Origin: Cyclobacteriaceae bacterium
GTDB lineage: Bacteria > Bacteroidota > Bacteroidia > Cytophagales > Cyclobacteriaceae
Direction: 5' to 3'
Length of the DNA: 64,000 nt
Assembly (NCBI GenBank): GCA_028285445.1
Contig: JANQPQ010000056.1
Coordinates: 124,001 to 188,000, forward strand
This document shows positions 8,576 to 17,207 of this stretch, in pieces (the first letter of the stretch is position 1; each line of letters starts with the position of its first letter). The notes under the pieces are model-generated. The model did not search any database. It was not told the origin of the DNA and was given only the letters and a program-made list of their open reading frames with translations. The position numbers and the translations under genes are program-made.

Positions 8576-11158
8576 ATGCAACACAAGCCTGTACCACCCA
8601 ACTTTCCACTGAAACTACTTAGGTTATTCTGCAAGCCTGAATTCTACCCCGACATCGAAGGGGACCTGCTGGAATTATATGATAAGCGTGTTAGCACCAG
8701 AGGTCGAACCAAAGCCTCTTGGTTCCTCTTTAAAGATGTGCTCCTTCTGTTGAGACCTGGTATAATGCGCACCCCCAAGGTAAATCAAAAGCTCAACTAT
8801 AAGGATATGCTTCAACACAGCTTACTAATGGCATTTAGGAATTTCAAGAGATACAAAAGTGCCTTCTTTATTAACCTTATCGGACTTTCCACCGCGCTGG
8901 CTTCCGTGCTACTTATCCTAATCTGGATAAATGATGAGTTGAATGTCGATAAGTTCCATGCGCTTGATGACCGGCTTTACCAAGTAATGGGAAACTACGA
9001 GCAAAATAACAACATCAACACCTGGAATGGGACCTCCGCCCTACTACCAGAAGCCCTGACGGAGATGCCAGAAATGGAACTGGTGGTTGGCGGCACCGAC
9101 CCGAATTGGAATATCAGTTTCGACCTCACTGCTGATGGAAAGAAAACCAAAGCAATAGGCAAGTATGTGGGCAAAGACTATTTCCATTTATTCTCTTATG
9201 AACTTATCCAGGGAAAACCGGCCGAAGTTCTTGCCGATCCGAGTTCTGTGGTAATCTCCGCTTCATTAGCGAACAAACTCTACGGAGGCATCAGTGAGGC
9301 CATAGGTAAGAGCCTGGAGTGGAAATTCCTTACTATTGGTAGCCCGGCAAAGATCACCGGGGTGTTTGAGGACCCTCCATCATCTTCCACTGATCAATTT
9401 GAATTTGTATTACCATTTGCTTTGCATAAAAGAATTGAAGGTGCTCATTGGGAATCACCGAATGCAGTAACCTATGTGCTGCTCAAAAAGCATGTGGAGC
9501 TCGAAGATGTAAATTTCAAGTTAGTAGATTTCATGCAAAGCAAAGTTGAAGATTCCAACGTAAGCCTGTTTCTGAAGCCCTACTCAGAGCAGTACCTCTA
9601 CAATCGTTACGAGAATGGAATTCAGGCAGGTGGAAGAATAGATTATGTCAATCTTTTCTCCATCATTGCATTATTTATATTGATTATCGCGGTGATAAAC
9701 TTCGTCAACCTCTCCACGGCAAGAGTTTCCCGCAAAATGAAAGAGGTAGGTGTAAAAAAAGTAGTTGGGGCGAGAAGATCGACACTCATTGCACAGTTTC
9801 TTATTGAATCTATTGTGCTTTCTGTGTTAGCCACAATTGTTGCCGTGGCACTGGCTGCTCTACTACTACCTGAATTCAACCAGATAACAGGCAAGGTATT
9901 AAAGCTTCCGGCAGATCTTATCTCGATGCTATCCATTGCCATAGCTACAATTGCAACCGGAGCTTTGGCTGGTATCTATCCGGCCATTTATCTTACCGTC
10001 TTTAAACCTGCTAGTGCGCTGAGATCAAATGGTGGTTCTTCTGGTGGCCCTACCTGGGTGCGGAAAGGACTGGTTGTTTTCCAATTTGCTCTTTCCATAA
10101 CTCTGATTGTCGCTGTGCTTGTGGTATCACGGCAATTACAATTTATTCAAACCAAACACCTGGGTTACGATCGTGAAAACGTAATTCTATTTGAAAGAGA
10201 AGGCAAGGCCGCTGAGGGGCTAGAGACATTTCTTGCGGAAATTAAGAATGTGCCTGGTGTTAAAACTGCTTCTGTAATTACAAATGATATTTTGAGCCCT
10301 CCCGGTGTAATCGATTTCCAATGGGAAGGTCAGGTGTCAAGTGATGTCTCATTTAGCAGGTTTATTGTGCACTACGACTTTATCGAAGCTCTTGGTGTGG
10401 AACTAATTGCGGGAAGAAGTTTTTCAAGGGCGTTTGCAAATGAACCGCAGATTGTTCTAAATGAAAAAGCTGTGGAAGTAATGGGTTTGAAGGAACCGAT
10501 TGGTGCCAAAGCCAAGCTCTGGGGGCACGATGTCACCATCGTTGGTGTGGTGAAGGACTTTAATTATCGGTCTTTGCACGAAGCGATTGGTCCCATGTTC
10601 TTTCATTTAGATTCACGATTTGCATCAACGGTGGTGGTAAAACTAGAATCAGGCAATTTACAACAGTCATTAGTTGCTCTGGAATCGTTCTACAAGGAAT
10701 TCAACCCCGGCTACACTTTCGACTTTAGGTTTTTAGACCAGGATTTCCAGGCACTTTACGACGCCGAGAACAAGGTAGCCACCCTTTCATTCTATTTTGC
10801 TTCCATAGCCATTATCATTTCATGTCTAGGACTGTTTGGCCTGGCTGCATTCACTACAGAGCGTAGGATCAAGGAAATTGGAATCAGGAAAGTATTAGGG
10901 TCAAGTGTTACTGGTATCACCAAAATGCTATCTATGGAATTCACAATTATGGTATTGATCGCCATAGCTATCAGCCTTCCCATTAGTTTCATTTTGGCCC
11001 GCAGCTGGCTTACTAATTTCGCTTATAGTGTAGAGCTAAGCTGGTGGCTATTTGCTAGTGCAGCTATAGCAGGGTTGGCAATTTCCTGGCTAACAATAGG
11101 CCTCCAAACTATTAAGGCCGCAAGGTCAAACCCAGTTGATTGCTTGCGTGATGAGTGA
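8576..11158 (+). CDS. FtsX/MacB-type ABC permease with N-terminal prefix domain
   Basis: 860 aa. Residues 1-70 form a soluble prefix (PPNFPLKLLRLFCKPEF, DIEGDLLELY) typical of permeases encoded next to PadR regulators; I take it to be the known permease prefix domain. Then come a TM helix (about 95-115), a MacB-type periplasmic domain, an FtsX unit (about 355-480) preceded by SRKMKEVGVKKVVGARR, a further helix (about 500-520), a second periplasmic domain and a final FtsX unit (about 735-850) preceded by ERRIKEIGIRKVLGSS. The gene follows padR by one base. The partner ATPase must be encoded elsewhere. Confidence 0.92.
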   Translation: MQHKPVPPNFPLKLLRLFCKPEFYPDIEGDLLELYDKRVSTRGRTKASWFLFKDVLLLLRPGIMRTPKVNQKLNYKDMLQHSLLMAFRNFKRYKSAFFINLIGLSTALASVLLILIWINDELNVDKFHALDDRLYQVMGNYEQNNNINTWNGTSALLPEALTEMPEMELVVGGTDPNWNISFDLTADGKKTKAIGKYVGKDYFHLFSYELIQGKPAEVLADPSSVVISASLANKLYGGISEAIGKSLEWKFLTIGSPAKITGVFEDPPSSSTDQFEFVLPFALHKRIEGAHWESPNAVTYVLLKKHVELEDVNFKLVDFMQSKVEDSNVSLFLKPYSEQYLYNRYENGIQAGGRIDYVNLFSIIALFILIIAVINFVNLSTARVSRKMKEVGVKKVVGARRSTLIAQFLIESIVLSVLATIVAVALAALLLPEFNQITGKVLKLPADLISMLSIAIATIATGALAGIYPAIYLTVFKPASALRSNGGSSGGPTWVRKGLVVFQFALSITLIVAVLVVSRQLQFIQTKHLGYDRENVILFEREGKAAEGLETFLAEIKNVPGVKTASVITNDILSPPGVIDFQWEGQVSSDVSFSRFIVHYDFIEALGVELIAGRSFSRAFANEPQIVLNEKAVEVMGLKEPIGAKAKLWGHDVTIVGVVKDFNYRSLHEAIGPMFFHLDSRFASTVVVKLESGNLQQSLVALESFYKEFNPGYTFDFRFLDQDFQALYDAENKVATLSFYFASIAIIISCLGLFGLAAFTTERRIKEIGIRKVLGSSVTGITKMLSMEFTIMVLIAIAISLPISFILARSWLTNFAYSVELSWWLFASAAIAGLAISWLTIGLQTIKAARSNPVDCLRDE

Positions 11159-11181
11159 GCACTTAGTGCCCTCCTGGTGAG

Positions 11182-11832
11182 TTACAACTCGATTACGTAG
11201 CCCACGCTCAGGTCAATACTTCTGTTTTGTGAAGCATTCTGGGGAACAGTATCTATAAAGCCGTGGTAGTAATCAGATTCAAGCAGCAATTTCCCAAGTC
11301 CAAGCTTCACCGCAACACCAAGTCCCCCATGTATTCCATGATCCCAGCGGTTTGCAGCATTTCGATCGCTGAGATTGATAGGTTCAAGCACTGCTGGCTC
11401 ATCACTTCCAAAAATCTCTATTTCCCGGTAAGCCTTCACGGCTAGTGCGGTACCAAATCCAAATTTCCCTATAACATCAACCTTATTTCCTAGTACCGAT
11501 ACCCTACCACGAGCCATAAGCGGCAACTCAATATAGTTAAGCATCAACTTAGTATCCTGATTAAAATCTACAAACCCCGGCTCGCAGGCAGCTCCACGCT
11601 GCACATAGCCAGGCTCAACACCTACCTGCAAGTAGTTATTAACTGTATAATAGCCCAAGGCCGAAATATTGATTCTATTAACATGGATGTTTGCTCCATC
11701 AGGCACCTGAACGTCTCCATAATCTTCCCAGGCTTTGGTATATCCTGCTTTGAGCCCTACACTAAACTGGGCGACACCCATGGTAGAAATGAATAATAGT
11801 ATAATGCTACTAACTATCTGGTGGATCTTCAT
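11182..11832 (-). CDS. Outer-membrane beta-barrel protein (porin-like)
   Basis: 216 aa from ATG 11832, beginning with signal peptide MKIHQIVSSIILLFISTMGVA. The mature part consists of alternating amphipathic strands (VGLKAGYTKAW, LQVGVEPGYVQRG, LGVAVKLGLGKLLLESDYY) and ends SIDLSVGYVIEL, a terminal strand of the kind seen in small outer-membrane barrels. A longer in-frame reading from 11898 places 22 non-signal residues before the signal peptide and is rejected. Function within the barrel family is unknown. It converges on the permease gene with a 23-base gap. Confidence 0.75.
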   Translation of the reverse strand: MKIHQIVSSIILLFISTMGVAQFSVGLKAGYTKAWEDYGDVQVPDGANIHVNRINISALGYYTVNNYLQVGVEPGYVQRGAACEPGFVDFNQDTKLMLNYIELPLMARGRVSVLGNKVDVIGKFGFGTALAVKAYREIEIFGSDEPAVLEPINLSDRNAANRWDHGIHGGLGVAVKLGLGKLLLESDYYHGFIDTVPQNASQNRSIDLSVGYVIEL

Positions 11833-11980
11833 CTTGAGTTTGATTTGCAATTTATTACTGGACCCTGCCCGCGACCTATTGGTTGGAATCAGCTTCAAAA
11901 ACGTAGTGTACCTTTTACGTTCAAGGCCGTTATAGTTCTAGTAATTAAGTTCATACCTACTCCGAGCCAAAGCATTGAGA

Positions 11981-13252
11981 ATGATCAGAACTACTATAAA
12001 ACTACTGGTGCTTGTTTTGACAATAGCAGCAACCAGGCAAGTAAAAGCCCAGGTAGAAGGCTTACCCAATGTAGTTGGAAAGCACTATACGATCACATCA
12101 AAAGTGTTGGAGCAAGACCAAAACATAACCGTCTTGCTTCCTAAGGATTACACTTCATCAACAGATCGATATCCTGTGCTATACGTGTTGGACGGCCAGT
12201 GGTTCTTTACCCACGCCGCAGCAATTCAGTCATCACTTGAATGGAGTGGAGAGACTCCAAACTTTGTTGTGGTGGGCATTGATATTAGTGGAAATTTTGC
12301 GGATAGATACCAGCACTTTGTCTCGCAACGAAAGAGATACCAGGAATATCTTGCAAATGAAGTGATATCATTTGTGGAGTCGGAATTTAGAGCTAGCAAA
12401 GAACATATATTATTCGGCTGGCAATATGCAGGCAGTTTTGCACTGGGTATGCTAGCAGATCAGCCAGATTTATTTGAGGCCTACCTTGTTGCCACTCCGT
12501 TCCCTACCCTTGGTGAACATGACTCTAAGGTTGAGGATATGTACGAGAATATTGCGAAGAACCATGAAAGGAACCATCTCTATTTTACTACTAGCAAAGG
12601 AGATGGATCAGTTGAATTTGGAACTGACAGCCTGGCCTCCTTGCTGAGCCTTAAGAGTGAAGAATGGTGGAAATACAGGAAGCTACAGGAAGAAAGCCAT
12701 CGTAGCACACCTTACCCAACACTTTATCACGGCCTTAAGGCCTACTACTACAACTATCAACCCCTGGAGTTCAAGAGCTTGCAGGAATTCACGGAAGAAG
12801 GTGGTCTGGAAAGCGTTTACAGTTACTACCAGCAACGGGGTCAGCGATACCACCTTCCTACTAAACCACTATATGCTACTATGTGGAGGCTGTTGCGGCT
12901 GGCAATGGATGAGGAGGATTACGAGAGCTTTCAACACTTTATTACTGAATTCAATCAGTTTAATGTCTTAGACCAATCACGGTTAAGCTGGCTACGAAGA
13001 TTCGCATCCTTTCACTATCAGAATCAAAACATAGTTGCTGCCAGTAAAATGTATCAGTACATAGTTGATAGATTTCCGGAATCTGCCATGGCTCATTACG
13101 AACTGGGCAGGCTGTATCTCGAGCAAAACGAGAGTGAAAAATCTTTAGAGCACTTGCAAAAGGCTGTAGACATCGGCAGGCTTACTAATGATAAGCAAAT
13201 GGAAAAATATTCAACTGCACTTATCCAACTGAAAAACAAGGGCATAAAATAG
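11981..13252 (+). CDS. Secreted esterase-like protein lacking the nucleophile serine, with TPR tail
   Basis: 423 aa from ATG 11981, with a signal peptide ending near VKA (residue 23). The next 220 residues match the esterase D/enterochelin-esterase fold: ITVLLPKDY, YPVLYVLDGQWFF, FVVVGIDISG and ISFVESEFRASKEHILFGW. At the nucleophile elbow, where G-x-S-x-G is expected, the sequence is GWQYAG, so Gln148 replaces serine. Residues about 345-415 hold TPR-like helices (ASKMYQYIVDRFPESAMAHYE as two halves of one repeat). The protein may be a binding pseudo-enzyme. A metallo-beta-lactamase-fold gene follows 37 bases downstream. The TTG at 11975 is a less likely start. Confidence 0.8.
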   Translation: MIRTTIKLLVLVLTIAATRQVKAQVEGLPNVVGKHYTITSKVLEQDQNITVLLPKDYTSSTDRYPVLYVLDGQWFFTHAAAIQSSLEWSGETPNFVVVGIDISGNFADRYQHFVSQRKRYQEYLANEVISFVESEFRASKEHILFGWQYAGSFALGMLADQPDLFEAYLVATPFPTLGEHDSKVEDMYENIAKNHERNHLYFTTSKGDGSVEFGTDSLASLLSLKSEEWWKYRKLQEESHRSTPYPTLYHGLKAYYYNYQPLEFKSLQEFTEEGGLESVYSYYQQRGQRYHLPTKPLYATMWRLLRLAMDEEDYESFQHFITEFNQFNVLDQSRLSWLRRFASFHYQNQNIVAASKMYQYIVDRFPESAMAHYELGRLYLEQNESEKSLEHLQKAVDIGRLTNDKQMEKYSTALIQLKNKGIK

Positions 13253-13289
13253 ATTCTGAAATCCTCAAACTCAAAACTCAAATTCTAAT

Positions 13290-14456
13290 ATGACAACTGG
13301 AAAATCAGAGCACCGAACGGGCATAATAAAATTACTGAGCCTCGCTTTGCTGCTCATCTGTCTTTTAGCCTTAGCTGCTCTTGCGAAACAAGATGAGCTT
13401 ACCACCGAGAAAATAACAGACAATGTTTGGGTTGTTTATGGCGGTAACGGCCGCGGTGCAAATGTTGGAGTGCTGATTTCTGAAAAAGGCCTGTTGCTGG
13501 TAGATGCTATGAAGGCAGAGACACACAATGAACTTATAGCCGCCATTAGAACGATCTCCGACAAGCCTATTAAGTACGTAATTCAAACCCACAGCGACAA
13601 TGACCATGCTGGAGGAGTACGTTTGATAAAAGAACTGGGAGCAACCTCCATAGCACATGAGAATACCAGGTATGAAGGAAGAGTTGCCGACCTTTATTTC
13701 AATAAAGAGTTTGCCCTTGACCTGGGGAACGAAACATTAAAGGTTGTTCACACCGTGTCTCACTCATTTAGCGACGCACTCATTTATCTTGAGAAAGACA
13801 ACGTGGTTTTTATGGGAGATACCTTCACAAATAGCTGGTATGCTACATATAACTCAGGCGGCGTAGACGGGCAGCTTGATGCTATTGACAAAGCCCTGGC
13901 TTTTTCTGATGACATTACCGTGGTAGTACCCGGTCATGGCATCCTGTCTAATGACAAGGGGTTGATTCAGTACAAAGAGAACACCAGGAAATGGCTTGCT
14001 GAATTGCAGAAGCAACATGGAGCAGGTTCAACTATTGATCAATTAGCCGCAAATCCTCAAATCGATGACATCGTTCAAGCATTTATTGATCCAAGCACTG
14101 GCAAAACCATTCCACCAAATCGGTTTAGACGATTTATCGAGCGCAGTATTTCTGCTGATTTGGTAGCTGGCCAGCGTTTGTCAACGCAAAAACTTCAGAG
14201 CTATACAGGTACATTTCAATTTGAAGATGGAAGCCAGGATCAAATTTATTTTGAGAGTGACAAGCTATACATCCGTCGTGAAAAACCCTACCAGCACATC
14301 GCGGAATTGATTCCGTTATCTGATACAAGATTTCACTTTCGGGGTGGATTGGGGGCTCATCTCGAGATTGATAATGACGGAAATGCCATAAGGATAGTTA
14401 CACAGCAGCAAACAAGAACAGGGCAGCGTATGGCAACTTACGAGGCTTCCAAATAA
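13290..14456 (+). CDS. Metallo-beta-lactamase-fold hydrolase, membrane-anchored or secreted
   Basis: 388 aa. A hydrophobic segment (about 12-32) is an uncleaved anchor or a signal peptide. The MBL domain follows: NVWVVYGGNGRGANVGVLI, LLLVDAM, then the metal motif H101-S-D103-N-D105-H106, H158 in SHSFSD, D177 in GDTF and H216 in PGHG. The second histidine of the usual HxHxDH is Asp here, so Zn1 coordination would differ. The C-terminal third (about 290-388) is a beta-rich accessory domain (LQSYTGTFQFEDG) similar in style to those in secreted bacterial hydrolases. Probably co-transcribed with the esterase-like gene. Substrate unknown. Confidence 0.85.
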   Translation: MTTGKSEHRTGIIKLLSLALLLICLLALAALAKQDELTTEKITDNVWVVYGGNGRGANVGVLISEKGLLLVDAMKAETHNELIAAIRTISDKPIKYVIQTHSDNDHAGGVRLIKELGATSIAHENTRYEGRVADLYFNKEFALDLGNETLKVVHTVSHSFSDALIYLEKDNVVFMGDTFTNSWYATYNSGGVDGQLDAIDKALAFSDDITVVVPGHGILSNDKGLIQYKENTRKWLAELQKQHGAGSTIDQLAANPQIDDIVQAFIDPSTGKTIPPNRFRRFIERSISADLVAGQRLSTQKLQSYTGTFQFEDGSQDQIYFESDKLYIRREKPYQHIAELIPLSDTRFHFRGGLGAHLEIDNDGNAIRIVTQQQTRTGQRMATYEASK

Positions 14457-14466
14457 ATGGGAGGTA

Positions 14467-15240
14467 CTAACCAGACAATTGGGCCATCTTTGCTTTCAGA
14501 ATATCCAGCTTTCCCTGGCCAAGTTCAACCAATTGCCCTGATTTAAGAATAATTGCATAGCGTCCCTTTTTATAAAGCTGCAACTCCTTAATAAACTTCA
14601 AGTTGACAATGCTTGAACGATGGGTTCTATAGAACAGCTTCGGATTGAGTTTCTGCTCATAGAATTTCATGGATTCCCTAACCAGGTGTGAGCCATCTGC
14701 CGTATGGATTTTGCAATACTGATCGGCTGCTTCAATCCATTCAACTGCGTGGTCGGGAATAAACAGTATTTTCTTCCCACTTCTAATCGAGAGCGTTGTA
14801 AGCATTTCATTTTGCAGATCATTATAGATGTTGAATATCTGCCTTAACTCCTGCACATCGGGCCTGGTTTGCATTTTGAGTTGTTCTTCAGCCTTGTCCA
14901 AAGCAGAAAAAAAGCGGTCATCATCGTAAGGTTTCAGTATGTAGTCGATGGCGCTAATTTCAAAGGCTCTAATTGCATATTCATCAAAAGCGGTAATGAA
15001 AATAACAATTGGCAACGGTCCAGGTTGCAGTGACTCAATCACTTTAAAACCGTTCAGCTCAGGCATTTGAATATCCAGAAATACTACTGCCGGCTTATGT
15101 CTTTTGATTGTTTCCACGGCATCAAGTCCATTATCACATTCGGCAACTACTTCAACCTCGGGCCTTTGCTTTAGTAGCAAGCTTATGATCTCACGGGCGT
15201 GAGGTTCGTCATCAACGATTATTGCTTTTATGTATGACAT
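14467..15240 (-). CDS. LytTR-family response regulator
   Basis: 257 aa. Receiver domain (1-120) with acidic pocket D10-D11, phospho-acceptor D56 in VVFLDIQMPELNG, Thr in FITAFDEYA and Lys in ILKPYDD. LytTR DNA-binding domain (about 150-255) with the ending YRTHRSSIVNLKFIKEL. Partner of the LytS-type kinase encoded 10 bases upstream in the same operon. Targets are unknown; LytTR regulators usually bind paired direct repeats. Converges on the MBL gene with a 10-base gap. Confidence 0.94.
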   Translation of the reverse strand: MSYIKAIIVDDEPHAREIISLLLKQRPEVEVVAECDNGLDAVETIKRHKPAVVFLDIQMPELNGFKVIESLQPGPLPIVIFITAFDEYAIRAFEISAIDYILKPYDDDRFFSALDKAEEQLKMQTRPDVQELRQIFNIYNDLQNEMLTTLSIRSGKKILFIPDHAVEWIEAADQYCKIHTADGSHLVRESMKFYEQKLNPKLFYRTHRSSIVNLKFIKELQLYKKGRYAIILKSGQLVELGQGKLDILKAKMAQLSG

Positions 15241-15250
15241 TGTGACTGGA

Positions 15251-16330
15251 TCAGCTGCGAATGGGCAAATCTAATTTCACCTCTACACCTGAATCTACAT
15301 TATCAATGGAAAATTCAAAGTCATCGATATATATCTTCTCCAGCCTTTTAATAGAATTGCTCACCCCTACTCCTTTTCCTAGTAGTTCTCCATCATCATT
15401 AGATTGAATTGCCGGGCCATCATTATAAATTGAAATTGAAAGTCTGCCATCGCGGCTCTCTACGTTAATCCGCAGTTTCTCCGCTTGCTTTGACTTAGAT
15501 ATACCATGCTTTATAGCGTTCTCCACAAGCGGTTGCATAATTAGGCTGGGTATTAAGAAATCCAAGGTAGAATCCTGTACCTGAATATCTACCACCAGTT
15601 TGCTTCCAAACCGCAGTTGCTCGATCTCAAGGTATTTTTTAAGGAAGCCAATTTCGCCGGCCACCGTAATCTGTTGGTTCTCGCGATCCACTAGAACCTC
15701 CCTCAAGAAATCACTTAACCTAGCCAGCATGGCCACAGCCTTCTTTTGATCTTGTCCCCTGACCAAGCCAGATATGGTGTTCAATGAATTGAATAAGAAA
15801 TGAGGGTTCAATTGCATTTTTAGGGCTTTCAACTGCGCTTCAGACAGCTGGTTCTTAAGTTGAAGGTTTAGCAACTCTTGGGTTTTAAAGCTATCCTGTA
15901 CTCTAAGAAAGTATTCTACGCCAACTGTTATCCAATACAAGATCATATACCAATGAAAGGCCGAAACTATAAGGCCCACAAAAATGCCATTAAAAAGCTC
16001 TCTTCCTCCACCGCTGAAAAAGAGGAAAATAGCTGTGTAAAGCGCCAGGAATAGCAGCACCACAATTAAACTAAGTGGGATGTGAACCATAATTGCCACC
16101 AGCCTGCTTTTAGTTCTCGATAACCAGGATGATACCCTGAAAATCAATGGGGTTAGTGCTCCCCATACATTCCAAATTATTATTTGGACAAGGAAAAGGC
16201 TAGCCCAATTTTTTAAGCTGAAATCTCCGGTTTTTATGGTGAGTTGCGTAGCTGCCAGGGCTGCTATTACCGTTAGCGCCCCGAAAACGCCCAGCCATCG
16301 CCGCCAATAATATCCCTTGCTGTTTGCCAT
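15251..16330 (-). CDS. LytS/YehU-type sensor histidine kinase
   Basis: 359 aa. Four TM helices in the first 140 residues without an obvious periplasmic sensor domain, a coiled-coil linker, then the His_kinase motif ALKMQLNPHFLFNSLN with phospho-acceptor His177, and an HATPase domain with the N box (PLVENAIKHGI) and a G box (LGKGVGVSNSIKRLE). It phosphorylates the LytTR regulator encoded just downstream. It is preceded by a thioredoxin-fold gene with a 25-base gap, which may belong to the same transcript. Confidence 0.94.
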   Translation of the reverse strand: MANSKGYYWRRWLGVFGALTVIAALAATQLTIKTGDFSLKNWASLFLVQIIIWNVWGALTPLIFRVSSWLSRTKSRLVAIMVHIPLSLIVVLLFLALYTAIFLFFSGGGRELFNGIFVGLIVSAFHWYMILYWITVGVEYFLRVQDSFKTQELLNLQLKNQLSEAQLKALKMQLNPHFLFNSLNTISGLVRGQDQKKAVAMLARLSDFLREVLVDRENQQITVAGEIGFLKKYLEIEQLRFGSKLVVDIQVQDSTLDFLIPSLIMQPLVENAIKHGISKSKQAEKLRINVESRDGRLSISIYNDGPAIQSNDDGELLGKGVGVSNSIKRLEKIYIDDFEFSIDNVDSGVEVKLDLPIRS

Positions 16331-16355
16331 TAAGCCAAAAATGCAAAAATCAATT

Positions 16356-16982
16356 TCAGTCTGAAATCAAATCCAGCAATTCCTTTACCGTTGGGTACTC
16401 TATCTGCAGGCCAGCCTCTCCAATCCGTGCGTCTTTGATTTTGCCATCGCCATCAATGATAAATGTGGCTGGAATAGGCAACTTAGCACCATCAGCATTG
16501 ATCTCATTGAAATCAACTCCTGCTACGCTAAATATTCTGCGACTGCCAGCACTGAGTTCGTAGGTAACATTATAGCTGTTCATAATGCTCAGGTCTGAAT
16601 CATAGATTACAGGAATGTCGATATCCCGCTTAATATCGTTTTCAGCCACGTACTCGGTCTTTTCCGGCGTTACCAGTACCACCTCGGCCCCAAGTTGTTT
16701 TATCAACTGCAAAGAGTCTTGGAGCATAGCAATATGCTGATTACAAGTAGGACACCAGGAGCCCCGGAAAAATATTAAAACCACGCTGCCTTGATTAGTT
16801 AATTCAGAGAGATTGATGGAGTTTCCAAATTGATCGTTGCCGGAAAAATGTGGAGCAGAGGTGCCAACTGCCAGGCCCTCTGGGTAACTTTCTTCACCGG
16901 CACTAAAATAGAGCCACGCTGATATCGCCAGCACTACGATTAATGCAAGTAGCCCACCGATAATTTTTAGGAACAGCTTCAT
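16356..16982 (-). CDS. Membrane-anchored AhpC/TSA-type thioredoxin-fold protein
   Basis: 208 aa from ATG 16982. One TM helix (about 4-24) anchors a periplasmic redoxin domain: GTSAPHFSGNDQFGNSI, then VVLIFFRGSWCPTCNQHI with a CxxC pair near residues 76 and 79, and a late cis-Pro region PIPATFIIDGDGKI. The fold fits a thiol peroxidase or disulfide reductase. A promoter with exact consensus spacing lies at 17029-17059, downstream of the ATG at 17054, so the longer 232-residue reading is excluded. First gene of a likely three-gene unit with the LytS/LytTR pair. Confidence 0.87.
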   Translation of the reverse strand: MKLFLKIIGGLLALIVVLAISAWLYFSAGEESYPEGLAVGTSAPHFSGNDQFGNSINLSELTNQGSVVLIFFRGSWCPTCNQHIAMLQDSLQLIKQLGAEVVLVTPEKTEYVAENDIKRDIDIPVIYDSDLSIMNSYNVTYELSAGSRRIFSVAGVDFNEINADGAKLPIPATFIIDGDGKIKDARIGEAGLQIEYPTVKELLDLISD

Positions 16983-17028
16983 AACCATTTTTAATTTTGG
17001 CAAGCAAAAGAACTCTTTAAAAACTTGG

Positions 17029-17059
17029 CAAAAATACTTTTGGAGCGAAACCACCTCAA
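17029..17059 (-). promoter_or_regulatory. Consensus Bacteroidota promoter for the redoxin gene
   Basis: On the minus strand, TTG (17059-17057), a 20-base spacer, and TATTTTTG (17036-17029), an exact TTG-N20-TAnnTTTG match. Transcription would begin about 40 bases before the ATG at 16982. Confidence 0.75.
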
Positions 17060-17207
17060 AATGTTGGCAGGTACTACTTTTAGGCGGTTAATAGGCTCCA
17101 ATACAAAAACCTCAATTCTGGTGAAGGTCGGTAACCGCTTATCACATATACAATGATGTTTTTTCCAACAAGCTGGAAACTGTACTAAATTGTCGTCGAC
17201 TGCACTT

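Noticed and set aside
17035-17042. TACTTTTG as a plus-strand promoter for the DUF5916 gene
   Set aside because: No TTG at the correct distance and 165 bases from the start codon; it overlaps the better minus-strand promoter.
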